Counted from the first letter of the stretch, positions 33,962-42,572 are shown. The stretch is DNA of 64,000 nucleotides from Flavobacterium daejeonense DSM 17708 (GCF_000425425.1 NZ_KE384374.1:22930-86929); one strand, 5' to 3'. Notes: a model not told the origin generated them from the letters alone. Numbers and translations are program-made.

Positions 33962-36900
33962 ATGAAAAAATACCTACTCTTCTTTTTTTGCTTTTTTTCA
34001 ATGGTGGTTTTGGGTCAGCAACAAATAGTAACTTATACTGTAAGTCCGGCTACTTTTGAAGAAACAGCAGCAATTACTATTACCATAAACGGAAATAGTA
34101 TCAACGAATTGACCTGGGGGATTAGCGGAAACGCGCTCTATATGTGGGCTTGGGCTTTTGCACTTGACGATACCACTGCCAAAGGAACTCCCGATAACGG
34201 AAGCTGGGATGCTTCGTCCGAAGCAAGCAGGTTTACCTATAATGCCGCAACAGATACTTATACCAAAACGATTACTCCCGCTACTTATTACAATGCTACC
34301 GGCTTAGGAAAAATAGGCTTTTTAGTCAAAGCCAAAAATGGAACCGGCGATAAAAAATCACAGGATATTTTAGTTGAGGTGGGCGGTTTTCAATTGACAT
34401 TAACTGCACCGCTGGAAAATAGTACAACTATAATTTCTTCGGGTGCTGATTTTACTATTTCAGCAAGCAATTCAGGTGGAAACGCTAGTTATGTTTTGAA
34501 AGCCAATGGTTCAACTATTAATTCCAATTCTGGTACTGCAACTTATTCTTATACGCATTCGGCAATTTCTACAAATCAAAATTACGAATTGCAGGTTACA
34601 CAAGGAGCTGCCATAATTACCAAAAAGTTTAATGTGGTGGTAAATCCAAATACCATTTCAGAAGCAATGCCAGCAGGATTAGAGGATGGTATCAATTATA
34701 ATCCAACTGATGCCACTAAGGCTACGTTAGTTTTGGATGCTCCGGGGAAAGATTTTGTGTATATCGCTGGAAGTTTCAACAATTGGCAGCCAAATTCGAC
34801 TTATGCCATGAAAAAAGATCCTGCATCGGGTAAATTTTGGTTGGAAATTGCAGGTTTAACTTCTGAAACCAATTATACTTACCAATATTGGGTTGTCGAT
34901 CAAACACCTTTAGCAAATTCGCCAACAATGGTCAAGATTGCCGATCCTTATTCCACTTTGGTACTTTCTCCTTATGATGATTCATGGATTCCGGCAACAA
35001 CTTATCCTAATTTACCGGCTTATCCTGCCGGACAAAATTTTGAAGTAACGGTCTTAAAAACAGGACAAACTCCATACAATTGGCAGGTGACCAATTTTTC
35101 CAAACCAGAAAAAGAAAAATTAGTCGTTTATGAAGTTTTGGTACGCGATTTTGATGCGTATCGCAATTTTCAGGATTTGATTAATCGAATGGATTATTTC
35201 AAGAAATTGAAAATAAATGCTATTCAGTTAATGCCGGTGATGGAGTTTGAAGGCAATGAAAGCTGGGGTTACAATACTTCGTTTCATTTGGCTTTGGATA
35301 AATTTTATGGGACTTCGGATAAGTTCAAAGAGTTGATTGATTTGTGTCATCAAAACGGAATTGCCGTCATTCTGGATGTGGCGCTCAACCATGCTTTTGG
35401 CAGAAATCCAATGGTTCGTATGTGGATGAACGATCCCGACGGAGATGGTTTTGGTTCGCCAACAACAGAGAATCCCTATTTTAATGCAGTGGCTAAACAC
35501 AGTTACAATGTAGGGGAAGATTTTAATCATCAGCAAGCCCGAACCCAATATTATGTGAAAAGAGTCATCAAACAATGGATTCAGGAATATAATATCGACG
35601 GATTTCGTTGGGATTTGACCAAAGGCTTTACGCAAAACTGTACCGCTGCTGATGAAAGTTGTACTAATGGGTATCAGCAGGATCGTGTGGATGTATTGAA
35701 ATCCTATGCCGATTATTCCTGGAGTTTAGACGCAACGCATTATTCGATTTTTGAACATCTGGGAACAGATGCAGAAGAACAGCAATGGGCTAATTATCGC
35801 ATTGCCGAGTCGCCAAGCAAGGGCATTATGTTGTGGGGAAAAATGACCAATGAATACAACGAACTTTCAATGGGTTATACAGCCAATATTGCCAGAATGA
35901 ACAGTGCCAACCGAGGTTTTACCAAAAACAGATTGATGGGCTATGCCGAAAGTCATGACGAAGAACGCCTGATGTATAAAAACCTGCAATACGGAAATTC
36001 AGCTAATGTGGCTCATAATGTGAAAAATTTAAATACGGCTTTATCAAGAATGTCGGCAATTGGAGCAGTTTCCTTATTAGTGCCGGGGCCTAAGATGATT
36101 TGGCATTTTGGAGAATTAGGTTTCGAGAATTCCATTTTTACCTGTGATAACGGAACTGTGAACACGGATTCTGATACGACTTCCGGAGATTGTAAACTGG
36201 CCACAAAACCACAACCGCAATGGGCTAATAATTGGTTAGTCAATGACAATCGCTATAAAATTTATTCCGATTGGGCGAGAATGATAAAACTTAAAACCGA
36301 AGAAGCTGTTTTTTCCGGAACAGTTACCATGGAAAACAGTAGTTCTTTGACTAAGAATATTAAAATTACCGATGCTGCATTGCCGGCTAATAGCCTAAAA
36401 GATGTGATAATTTTGGCCAATTTTGATGTAACCACGCAAAACGTAGCAACAGGGTTTCCTTATCCTGGTGAATGGTACAATTTGATGGATAATTCGGTGT
36501 GGAATGTGTCCAATGTCAATGATCCGATTGCTATTCCGGCGGGACAATTTCGAATTTACGGTAATAAACCTGCATTTACTACCGATGTGCCTTTTGCTTT
36601 GCCTTCTGATAATTTTACTATCGAATCCAAATCTGAAACCTGCGCCAATAAGAAAAATGGACAAATCGGTATTACTGCTCTTCAATCATATGATTATGTA
36701 GCCAAAATCAATAATATCAATTATAATTTTGTGAACAATAGTTTGACGGTTTCTGATTTAGCACCCGGAACTTACCCGGTTTGTATTACTATTCCCGGCA
36801 AAATTTTCGAACAATGTTTTTCCATTACAATCGGTTCAGGTGGGACTTTAGTTGGAAAATCTACGCTTACTTCGAATAAAATAGCAGTTGAAATTGCCGA

Positions 36901-37294
36901 AGGAACAGCACCTTATCAGGTTGCTTTGAATGGAATAACTCAATTTGAGACCAATTCCACTTCTTTTTCAGTTGATGTTCAAAAAGGCGATATATTGGAA
37001 GTAAAATCGGCTGTGCCTTGCGAGGGAATTTATACGCAAAATATTTCTGCAAATAGTGATACGGTGCTGGCTTATCCAAATCCGGTTCAGGATGTAATGA
37101 CGCTTTTGGTTCCAACTTCCAAAAATGAAGTTCATATTGCTTTGTACACGGCAAACGGGCAATTAATTTCTAAAGAAATTTATACGGTTGTGGATCAAAA
37201 AGTGAAATTGTCTTTGGGAAAATTAGCCTCAGCTGTTTATTTCGCAAAAATTGATTTAGAAAATCCGGTTAGTTTAACGATTATAAAACAATAA
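33962..37294 (+). CDS. T9SS-secreted GH13 alpha-amylase
   Basis: A 1110-residue multi-domain amylase: signal peptide (1-19), an N-terminal beta domain (about 20-130), an Ig-like domain (about 140-225), a CBM48/E-set-like domain (about 255-345, with FVYIAGSFNNWQPNS), a GH13 barrel (about 385-800) and a type A T9SS sorting domain (about 1035-1110, AYPNPVQDVM to KIDLENPVSLTIIKQ). GH13 catalytic residues are Asp551 in DGFRWDL, Glu598 in SIFEHLG and Asp666 in AESHDEERL. It should cleave starch outside the cell, a role filled in Bacteroides by the lipoprotein SusG. Its stop is 2 bases before the next gene. Confidence 0.93.
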   Translation: MKKYLLFFFCFFSMVVLGQQQIVTYTVSPATFEETAAITITINGNSINELTWGISGNALYMWAWAFALDDTTAKGTPDNGSWDASSEASRFTYNAATDTYTKTITPATYYNATGLGKIGFLVKAKNGTGDKKSQDILVEVGGFQLTLTAPLENSTTIISSGADFTISASNSGGNASYVLKANGSTINSNSGTATYSYTHSAISTNQNYELQVTQGAAIITKKFNVVVNPNTISEAMPAGLEDGINYNPTDATKATLVLDAPGKDFVYIAGSFNNWQPNSTYAMKKDPASGKFWLEIAGLTSETNYTYQYWVVDQTPLANSPTMVKIADPYSTLVLSPYDDSWIPATTYPNLPAYPAGQNFEVTVLKTGQTPYNWQVTNFSKPEKEKLVVYEVLVRDFDAYRNFQDLINRMDYFKKLKINAIQLMPVMEFEGNESWGYNTSFHLALDKFYGTSDKFKELIDLCHQNGIAVILDVALNHAFGRNPMVRMWMNDPDGDGFGSPTTENPYFNAVAKHSYNVGEDFNHQQARTQYYVKRVIKQWIQEYNIDGFRWDLTKGFTQNCTAADESCTNGYQQDRVDVLKSYADYSWSLDATHYSIFEHLGTDAEEQQWANYRIAESPSKGIMLWGKMTNEYNELSMGYTANIARMNSANRGFTKNRLMGYAESHDEERLMYKNLQYGNSANVAHNVKNLNTALSRMSAIGAVSLLVPGPKMIWHFGELGFENSIFTCDNGTVNTDSDTTSGDCKLATKPQPQWANNWLVNDNRYKIYSDWARMIKLKTEEAVFSGTVTMENSSSLTKNIKITDAALPANSLKDVIILANFDVTTQNVATGFPYPGEWYNLMDNSVWNVSNVNDPIAIPAGQFRIYGNKPAFTTDVPFALPSDNFTIESKSETCANKKNGQIGITALQSYDYVAKINNINYNFVNNSLTVSDLAPGTYPVCITIPGKIFEQCFSITIGSGGTLVGKSTLTSNKIAVEIAEGTAPYQVALNGITQFETNSTSFSVDVQKGDILEVKSAVPCEGIYTQNISANSDTVLAYPNPVQDVMTLLVPTSKNEVHIALYTANGQLISKEIYTVVDQKVKLSLGKLASAVYFAKIDLENPVSLTIIKQ

Positions 37295-37296
37295 AG

Positions 37297-37992
37297 ATGA
37301 GAAAGATTGTTGCTTTATTTTTAATAATATCATTTTTGATTTCCTGTGGTGGCGGTGATTCGTCATCCGAATCGGAAACTGTAAATACGGCGCCCACAGC
37401 TCCTTCGTTGGTAACACCTGCCAATAACACTTTGTGTATCAATAATGCGGTGAGCTTGGAATGGAATCCTGCCACGGATGCCGAGAATAATCCGATTACG
37501 TATCAAATTCAAATTGCTACCGATAATCAGTTTGCACAAATTGTAAAAACAGCCGAAGGTACTGCCAGTTACCAAAGTTTTACCCTCAATAAAGGGATGG
37601 CCTATTATTGGAGGGTAAAAGCTACCGACAGTAAAAATGCTCCCAGTACTTATTCTAATACCTTTAGTTTTTATACCGAAGGTGATGCGGTGGCCAATCA
37701 CGCGCCTTTTTTACCTCAAATTGTCCAACCCGAAATCAATTCGCTTATCAGTGCAACGAGCGTTACCTTAAAATGGTTGGCTTCAGATGTAGATGCTAGT
37801 GATGTGCTTACTTATGATATCTATTGCGGAATGGCGACTGTACCAATGACCAAAGTAGGAAGTAATTTGACCGTGACTTCTTTGCAAATTAATGATTTAC
37901 AGTTTGCTACAAATTATTATTGGAAAGTGGTGGTTAAGGATAATAAGGGCGGAGAAACAATCGGGCAAATTTGGAATTTTAAGACGAATTAA
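37297..37992 (+). CDS. Surface lipoprotein with two fibronectin III-like domains
   Basis: A 231-residue lipoprotein (Cys17 in LIISFLISCGGGDSSSES) with an acidic, Ser-rich tether. Two related beta-sandwich domains follow (about 30-130 and 135-231), each with the pattern LxW-DxExxxxTYxIxI and YYWRVKATDS or YYWKVVVKDN. It lies between the two GH13 genes with gaps of 2 and 1 bases and so is part of the same operon. It occupies the place of a SusF-like accessory protein and may bind starch or scaffold the amylase, but no carbohydrate-binding motif is visible. Confidence 0.8.
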   Translation: MRKIVALFLIISFLISCGGGDSSSESETVNTAPTAPSLVTPANNTLCINNAVSLEWNPATDAENNPITYQIQIATDNQFAQIVKTAEGTASYQSFTLNKGMAYYWRVKATDSKNAPSTYSNTFSFYTEGDAVANHAPFLPQIVQPEINSLISATSVTLKWLASDVDASDVLTYDIYCGMATVPMTKVGSNLTVTSLQINDLQFATNYYWKVVVKDNKGGETIGQIWNFKTN

Positions 37993-37993
37993 T

Positions 37994-39862
37994 ATGATGG
38001 ATTTATTTATAAAAAGTAAAAAACTATTGAAGATTAGCCTTTTTATGGTGTGTTTTCTTTCGATAAAATGTTGGTCACAAATCCAAAAAACCGAACCTCC
38101 TTTTTGGTATGCCGGGATGAAAAATCCAGAAGTGCAAATTTTATTTTATGGAAAAAATATCGCCGAAAATGAAGTTTCGGTTTCGAATGGAATTCCAATA
38201 AAAGCGGTTCAGAAAACCGAAAATCCCAATTATCTTTTTGTAACTATTGATACTAAAAATGCAGTTCCGCAGGAATTGTTGTTTTCTTTTTCGAAAAATA
38301 AAAAAGTGACTTTTGTTAAGAAATATGCGTTGAAACAGCGAAGAGCTAATTCGGCTTTACGCCAAAGTTACGATGCTTCGGATATGATTTATTTGCTCAT
38401 GCCGGATCGATTTGCTAATGGAAATCCGAAAAATGACAATGAAAAATCAGTTACTGAAAAAGCTAACAGAAACAATCCGTCCGGCAGGCATGGTGGCGAT
38501 ATCACAGGCATTATTCAAAATTTGGATTACATTCAGGAATTGGGAGCAACGGCACTTTGGGCTACGCCGCTTTGTGAGGATAATGATGCGCAGGGTTCGT
38601 ATCATGGTTACGCTCAATCCGATGTGTACCGCATTGATCCTCGATATGGAAGGAACGAAGATTATCTGAAATTGTCATCGGCTTTGCATCAAAGAAAGAT
38701 GAAACTCATCATGGATTATGTGACCAATCACTGGGGAATGGAACATTGGATAATCAAAGATTTGCCTGCTTATGACTGGATTCATCAGTTTCCGGGTTAT
38801 GCGCAAACCAATTACCGCATGACAACTCAATTTGATATCAATGCTTCTAAAATAGATGCAAAATTGTGTGCAGACGGCTGGTTTGTGCAGTCCATGCCTG
38901 ATTTGAATCAATCGAATCCTTTGGTGTTGAATTATTTGATTCAAAATGCGATTTGGTGGATTGAATATGCCGATTTGGATGGATTTCGTGTAGATACCTA
39001 TTCTTATAATGATAAAAAAGGAATTGCCAAATGGACCAAAGCCATCACCGATGAATACCCGAATTTTAATATTGTGGGCGAAGTTTGGATGCCGGATCAG
39101 GCGCAAATGGCTTATTGGCAAAAGGATAGCAAAGTTGGAGCGATGCAAAATTTTAATTCTCATTTACCAAGTGTAATGGATTTTACGCTGATGGATGCTT
39201 TGGCAGTGGCTTTTAATGAAAATCAATCCGATTGGGACAAAGGACTAATGAAGGTTTATAACAATTTTACCAATGATTTTTTGTATCCAAATACGAATAA
39301 TTTGCTGACTTTTGTTGAAAATCATGACACCAATCGCTTTAACGAAATTTATCAAAAGGATTTCAAAAAATACCAAATGGCAATGAGTATTTTGGCAACG
39401 GTTCGTGGCATTCCGCAATTGTATTATGGCTCTGAAATTGGCATGGCAGGAAACAAAACTCAGGGTGACGGTGCCATCCGATTGGATTTTCCGGGTGGTT
39501 GGGAAGGTGACAGCAACAATGCTTTTTCTAAAATTGGAAGAACTGGTGAGCAACAGCAATTTTTTGAATTTACTTCCCAATTATTTCAATGGCGAAAAAC
39601 CAATGAAGCCGTACATTTTGGAAAAATGACGCATTATGTTCCGGAAAACAATGTCTATGTTTACTTTAGATTTACCGATGCTAAAACAGTAATGGTGGTG
39701 GTGAATAATAGTTTGGCTTCTAGCAAAATAAATCCAAAACGTTTTCAGGAGAATATTAAGAATTTCAAAATTGGGAAAGATGTTTTGACCGGAAAGCAAT
39801 TCGAATTAAGCGGCCTTTTTGAGATAGAGGGACAATCGGCTTTAATTTTAGAACTACAATAA
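37994..39862 (+). CDS. susA: GH13 cyclomaltodextrinase/neopullulanase (SusA-like)
   Basis: A 622-residue enzyme with a signal peptide (about 1-25), an N-terminal cyclomaltodextrinase-type Ig domain (about 30-115, PPFWYAGMKNPEVQILFYGKNI), a GH13 barrel and a C-terminal beta domain. Catalytic residues are Asp334 in DGFRVDTYSY, Glu363 in IVGEVWM and Asp445 in FVENHDTNRF; MPDRFANGNP and DYVTNHWG are further GH13 signatures. It is likely periplasmic, cutting imported oligosaccharides before GH97. The frame opens at 37892 inside the previous gene; the ATG at 37994, one base after that gene's stop, is preferred because the signal peptide follows it. Confidence 0.92.
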   Translation: MMDLFIKSKKLLKISLFMVCFLSIKCWSQIQKTEPPFWYAGMKNPEVQILFYGKNIAENEVSVSNGIPIKAVQKTENPNYLFVTIDTKNAVPQELLFSFSKNKKVTFVKKYALKQRRANSALRQSYDASDMIYLLMPDRFANGNPKNDNEKSVTEKANRNNPSGRHGGDITGIIQNLDYIQELGATALWATPLCEDNDAQGSYHGYAQSDVYRIDPRYGRNEDYLKLSSALHQRKMKLIMDYVTNHWGMEHWIIKDLPAYDWIHQFPGYAQTNYRMTTQFDINASKIDAKLCADGWFVQSMPDLNQSNPLVLNYLIQNAIWWIEYADLDGFRVDTYSYNDKKGIAKWTKAITDEYPNFNIVGEVWMPDQAQMAYWQKDSKVGAMQNFNSHLPSVMDFTLMDALAVAFNENQSDWDKGLMKVYNNFTNDFLYPNTNNLLTFVENHDTNRFNEIYQKDFKKYQMAMSILATVRGIPQLYYGSEIGMAGNKTQGDGAIRLDFPGGWEGDSNNAFSKIGRTGEQQQFFEFTSQLFQWRKTNEAVHFGKMTHYVPENNVYVYFRFTDAKTVMVVVNNSLASSKINPKRFQENIKNFKIGKDVLTGKQFELSGLFEIEGQSALILELQ

Positions 39863-39940
39863 TAATGATAAAAAGTTCGACCGGAAGTTAGTACTATTTT
39901 GATTTTTAGTTGAAATAATTAGAGATATATGAGTTAATAA

Positions 39941-39967
39941 TTGGAGTTTGTTCGTAAATTAGCTTTA
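39941..39967 (+). promoter_or_regulatory. Putative promoter of lipoprotein gene
   Basis: TTG at 39941-39943, a 16-base spacer and TAGCTTTA at 39960-39967, one mismatch from TAnnTTTG. It lies about 37 bases before the ATG at 40004 and supports that start over the upstream TTG. Confidence 0.45.
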
Positions 39968-40003
39968 GCTATTATCGCAATTATTAATTTAAAATATACT
40001 ATT

Positions 40004-40486
40004 ATGAGAATTCTAAGTTGGATTTGTTTTTTATTCGTTTGCATTGGTTTTGGAAGTTGTAAACAAGATCCGGAAAAAAAAGCGGAGAAGGAAGCTAAAT
40101 TAAAACCTGATGTGGTGGTAAGTACGGCATGCTATATGGCGTTATACGAAAATGACACTATCAATCTAAAAATAAATACCTTAGAAAGCGGGGAAGTGTC
40201 CGGAGATATGGTTATGAAGATTGACAAAATGCCGAATAAAATTGGAGAAATTTTCGGTGATTTTCATGGCGACACTTTATTGGTTAGCTACACTTTTATA
40301 GATGCAGGAAATGACAAAGTAACTTATAAAAATCCGTTGGCTTTCTTAAAAAAAGAAGGTCAGTTGATTCTTGGTAACGGAAAAATGGAGACGACAATGG
40401 GAGCTACTTATTTTGTGAAAGGAGAACCTATAGATTTTGAAAATGTAAAATATAAATTTTCAACAGTTGACTGTCCTGAAAAATAA
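40004..40486 (+). CDS. Small lipoprotein of unknown function
   Basis: A 160-residue lipoprotein (Cys19 in IGFGSCKQDPEKKAEKEAKLKPD). The mature part begins with a charged tether and then a compact beta-rich domain (VSTACYMALYENDTINLKINTLESGEVSGDMV, ending YFVKGEPIDFENVKYKFSTVDC). The pattern ACYxxxxxxDTxxLxI recurs in uncharacterised Flavobacteriia lipoproteins; I do not know a function. The frame runs back to 39941, but the ATG at 40004 places the lipobox properly. It is monocistronic, with its own promoter and terminator, and is probably not part of the sus operon. Confidence 0.75.
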   Translation: MRILSWICFLFVCIGFGSCKQDPEKKAEKEAKLKPDVVVSTACYMALYENDTINLKINTLESGEVSGDMVMKIDKMPNKIGEIFGDFHGDTLLVSYTFIDAGNDKVTYKNPLAFLKKEGQLILGNGKMETTMGATYFVKGEPIDFENVKYKFSTVDCPEK

Positions 40487-40510
40487 GTGCATGGTTTTAT
40501 AAAAAAATGA

Positions 40511-40545
40511 AAGGCTGTAAACTAACATTTACAGCCTTTTTTTTG
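40511..40545 (+). terminator. Terminator after lipoprotein gene
   Basis: A perfect 11-bp stem, AAGGCTGTAAA (40511-40521) with TTTACAGCCTT (40528-40538), followed by a T-run. Confidence 0.9.
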
Positions 40546-40573
40546 TCAATAAGTCTTTATGTATATCGATTCT

Positions 40574-40825
40574 TTAGTTTTTATTTTCAATTAAATATTC
40601 AATATATTTTCTGCTTTTCTTTTTTTTTGATTTCTATCTCTCTTTGATAAGCTTCACTTCTTGATTCAAAGCTTTCGAAATATTTTAATTCCCAGTCTTT
40701 AGCTTTTTTTTTGTAAATGTACTTCGGCTATTTAAATGGTCAGCTAATTGTTCCTGAATATTTTGACAGGAACCAATGTAGTATTTGTTTAAAGTTTTAG
40801 AGAAAATAATGTATGTGTAAAACAT
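40574..40825 (-). pseudogene. GIY-YIG nuclease-domain protein, frameshifted
   Basis: From the ATG at 40825 the minus strand reads MFYTYIIFSKTLNKYYIGSC and HLNSRSTFTKK, then stops at GN. In another frame it continues AKDWELKYFESFESRSEAYQREIEIKKK, and in a third SRKYIEYLIENKN to a stop at 40574. Together these are a normal short GIY-YIG (YhbQ/UvrC-like) protein of about 84 residues. Both shifts fall in poly-A runs of eight or nine. Either the gene has decayed or the runs are miscounted. Confidence 0.8.
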
Positions 40826-40873
40826 AGCTCTAAAATTAAAAAAAAACTCAAGCCAATTGACTTGAGTTTTTAT

Positions 40874-40950
40874 TGGTGGAGAATACCGGATTCGAACCGG
40901 TCGCCTCTACGCTGCCAGCGTAGCGCTCTAGCCAAATGAGCTAATCCCCC
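40874..40950 (-). tRNA. tRNA-Ala(GGC)
   Basis: On the minus strand: acceptor GGGGGAT pairing with ATTCTCC, a D-arm, the anticodon stem CTACG/CGTAG with loop CTGGCAG (anticodon GGC), T-arm ACCGG-TTCGAAT-CCGGT, discriminator A at 40877 and an encoded CCA at 40876-40874. All arms pair. It is single in this window apart from the damaged copy at 40962-41015. Confidence 0.95.
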
Positions 40951-40961
40951 GTGTTTTTCAT

Positions 40962-41015
40962 TGGTCGTCTTCCCGATTGCTATCGGGACGCTCTGGCCAA
41001 ATGAGCTAATCTCCC
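40962..41015 (-). pseudogene. tRNA-Ala relic with central part replaced by a palindrome
   Basis: The first 27 bases on the minus strand (41015 to 40989) match tRNA-Ala positions 1-27 with two differences, and the end carries ACCA followed by the same AAT-and-A-rich flank as the intact tRNA. Between them the anticodon arm and T-arm are gone. In their place sits the palindrome TCCCGAT-AGCA-ATCGGGA (40971-40988 on the plus strand), a dispersed intergenic repeat also found at 47936-47955. It cannot fold as a tRNA. Confidence 0.75.
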
Positions 41016-41090
41016 GTATGGATTGGATTTCCAAATGCGAGGCAAATATAGTATTTTATCTTATTCAAAAAACAACTTTTGAAAAAACTA

Positions 41091-41118
41091 TTGTTTTTAT
41101 CGAATATTTTTAACTTTA
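41091..41118 (+). promoter_or_regulatory. Putative promoter of enoyl-CoA hydratase gene
   Basis: TTG at 41091-41093, a 17-base spacer and TAACTTTA at 41111-41118 (one mismatch to TAnnTTTG), 18 bases before the start codon. Confidence 0.55.
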
Positions 41119-41135
41119 CCTAAAAACTATTCAAA

Positions 41136-41903
41136 ATGAATACGCAGGAAACTAAAGGTTCTTTACTTACTATTATCGAAAATAAAATTGCTACGGTTGA
41201 GTTTGGACATCCGGCGAGTAACTCTTTTCCAAGATCCTTGTTGGATTCATTAACAGCGGAAATCAATTCTTTAAGTGTTAATGACGCTGTGGTTATAATT
41301 ATTTTGAAAAGTAAAGGCACGGCTGCTTTTTGTGCCGGTGCTTCTTTTGACGAACTTCTGGCTGTTTCAAATGAGCAGGAAGGAATGGAATTTTTCTCCG
41401 GTTTTGCGCATTTAATCAATGCGATGCGTCAATGTTCCAAGCTGATTATTGGTCGTGTTCACGGAAAAGCTGTTGGAGGAGGAATAGGTATTGTTGCGGC
41501 CTGTGATTATGTTTTTGCGACAGATAATGCTGCGGTTAAATTATCGGAATTAGCGATAGGAATCGGTCCTTTTGTGATTGAGCCTGCTGTTAGCAGAAAA
41601 ATGGGTACAACCGCTATGACCGAAATGACTTTAAATACACACCAATGGAAATCGGCAGCATGGGCGCAGGAAAAAGGATTGTATGCCGAAGTTTTTGAAA
41701 ATTCCGAATTATTGGATGCGGCTATTGCCGATTTTGCTTCCAAATTAGCTTCTTATAATCCCGAGGCTTTATTCGAAATGAAGAAAGTGATTTGGGAAGG
41801 AACTGAAAATTGGGAATCACTATTATTAGAAAGAGCAGCAATTACGGGACAATTGGTTTTGTCTGATTTTACTAAAAAAGCTCTGGAACAGTTTAAGAAA
41901 TAA
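41136..41903 (+). CDS. Enoyl-CoA hydratase/isomerase family protein
   Basis: A 255-residue crotonase-fold protein. The oxyanion-hole segments are visible as GTAAFCAGASFDEL (about 65-78) and VHGKAVGGGIGIVAACDYVFA (about 107-127), and a candidate acid Glu lies in VKLSELAIGIGPFVIEPAVSRKMG. Substrates cannot be told from sequence; methylglutaconyl-CoA hydratase-like or short-chain enoyl-CoA hydratase roles are both plausible. It stands alone between the tRNA-Ala region and queD. Confidence 0.88.
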   Translation: MNTQETKGSLLTIIENKIATVEFGHPASNSFPRSLLDSLTAEINSLSVNDAVVIIILKSKGTAAFCAGASFDELLAVSNEQEGMEFFSGFAHLINAMRQCSKLIIGRVHGKAVGGGIGIVAACDYVFATDNAAVKLSELAIGIGPFVIEPAVSRKMGTTAMTEMTLNTHQWKSAAWAQEKGLYAEVFENSELLDAAIADFASKLASYNPEALFEMKKVIWEGTENWESLLLERAAITGQLVLSDFTKKALEQFKK

Positions 41904-41919
41904 AAAAGGAAATTCTAAT

Positions 41920-41964
41920 ATTCCAAATTCCAATAAAAAACTCAAAACTATTGGAATTTGGAAT
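41920..41964. repeat. Perfect 15-bp inverted repeat (AATTCCAA type)
   Basis: ATTCCAAATTCCAAT (41920-41934) and ATTGGAATTTGGAAT (41950-41964) are exact reverse complements around a 15-base loop, followed by a short T-run and a further TTTGGAATTT copy. It may double as the terminator of the hydratase gene. The arms share words with the accB-accC repeat at 13262-13318. Confidence 0.75.
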
Positions 41965-42007
41965 TTTTCTTTATTTGGAATTTATTATTTAAACAGTTAT
42001 TAATTCG

Positions 42008-42015
42008 TAAATTTG
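42008..42015 (+). promoter_or_regulatory. -7 element of queD promoter
   Basis: TAAATTTG is an exact TAnnTTTG match 19 bases before the queD start. No good TTG lies at the expected distance upstream, so the call is moderate. Confidence 0.45.
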
Positions 42016-42034
42016 CAACCTAAAATTCAAATCG

Positions 42035-42487
42035 ATGAGTAAAATCAGAATTACCAAACAATTTAGTTTCGAAACGGGTCATGCTTTGTACGGCTATGAT
42101 GGAAAATGTAAAAATGTGCATGGTCATAGTTATAAATTGTCCGTAACAGTTATTGGAAAACCGATAAAGAATCGTAATGATGTAAAATTCGGAATGGTAA
42201 TCGATTTTGGCGATTTGAAAAAAATCGTAAAAGAAGAAGTGGTAGATCAGTTTGATCATGCAACAGTTTTTAACGAAACAACACCTCATGTTGAATTGGC
42301 AGCAGAATTAAAAAATCGCGGACACCACGTTATTTTGGTAGATTACCAGCCTACGAGCGAGAATATGGTTATTGATTTTGCCCAAAGAATTAGCGGCAGA
42401 TTACCTGAAGGAATCGAATTGTTTTCGTTGAAATTACAGGAAACCGATTCTTCTTTTGCCGAATGGTTTGCCAGTGATAATCTCTAA
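42035..42487 (+). CDS. queD: 6-carboxy-5,6,7,8-tetrahydropterin synthase (PTPS family)
   Basis: A 150-residue enzyme converting dihydroneopterin triphosphate to 6-carboxytetrahydropterin in queuosine (7-deazaguanine) synthesis. The zinc ligands His16, His29 and His31 and the catalytic Cys25 are all visible in FETGHALYGYDGKCKNVHGHSY. MVIDFGDLKKIVK, QFDHATVF and the C-terminal ETDSSFAEW are also family features. Other que genes are not nearby. Confidence 0.93.
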   Translation: MSKIRITKQFSFETGHALYGYDGKCKNVHGHSYKLSVTVIGKPIKNRNDVKFGMVIDFGDLKKIVKEEVVDQFDHATVFNETTPHVELAAELKNRGHHVILVDYQPTSENMVIDFAQRISGRLPEGIELFSLKLQETDSSFAEWFASDNL

Positions 42488-42568
42488 AAGTTATAAGTTA
42501 AGAGTTAGATGTTGAATAGAATTTTTAATGTATAAACTCATAACTCACAACCCATAACTCAGAACTTC
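42488..42568. repeat. Short direct and inverted AACTCATAACTC-type repeat
   Basis: The queD-lpxH gap is made almost wholly of variants of ATAACTCA on one side (42534-42565) and of AGTTATAAGTTAAGAGTT, its rough complement, on the other (42488-42507). It looks like a decayed dispersed palindromic repeat rather than a coding or regulatory region. Confidence 0.45.
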
Positions 42569-42572
42569 TTCT

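Noticed and set aside
38675..39163. Long open frame antisense to the SusA-like gene
   Set aside because: The plus-strand gene carries all GH13 catalytic motifs; the antisense frame has no domain or start context.
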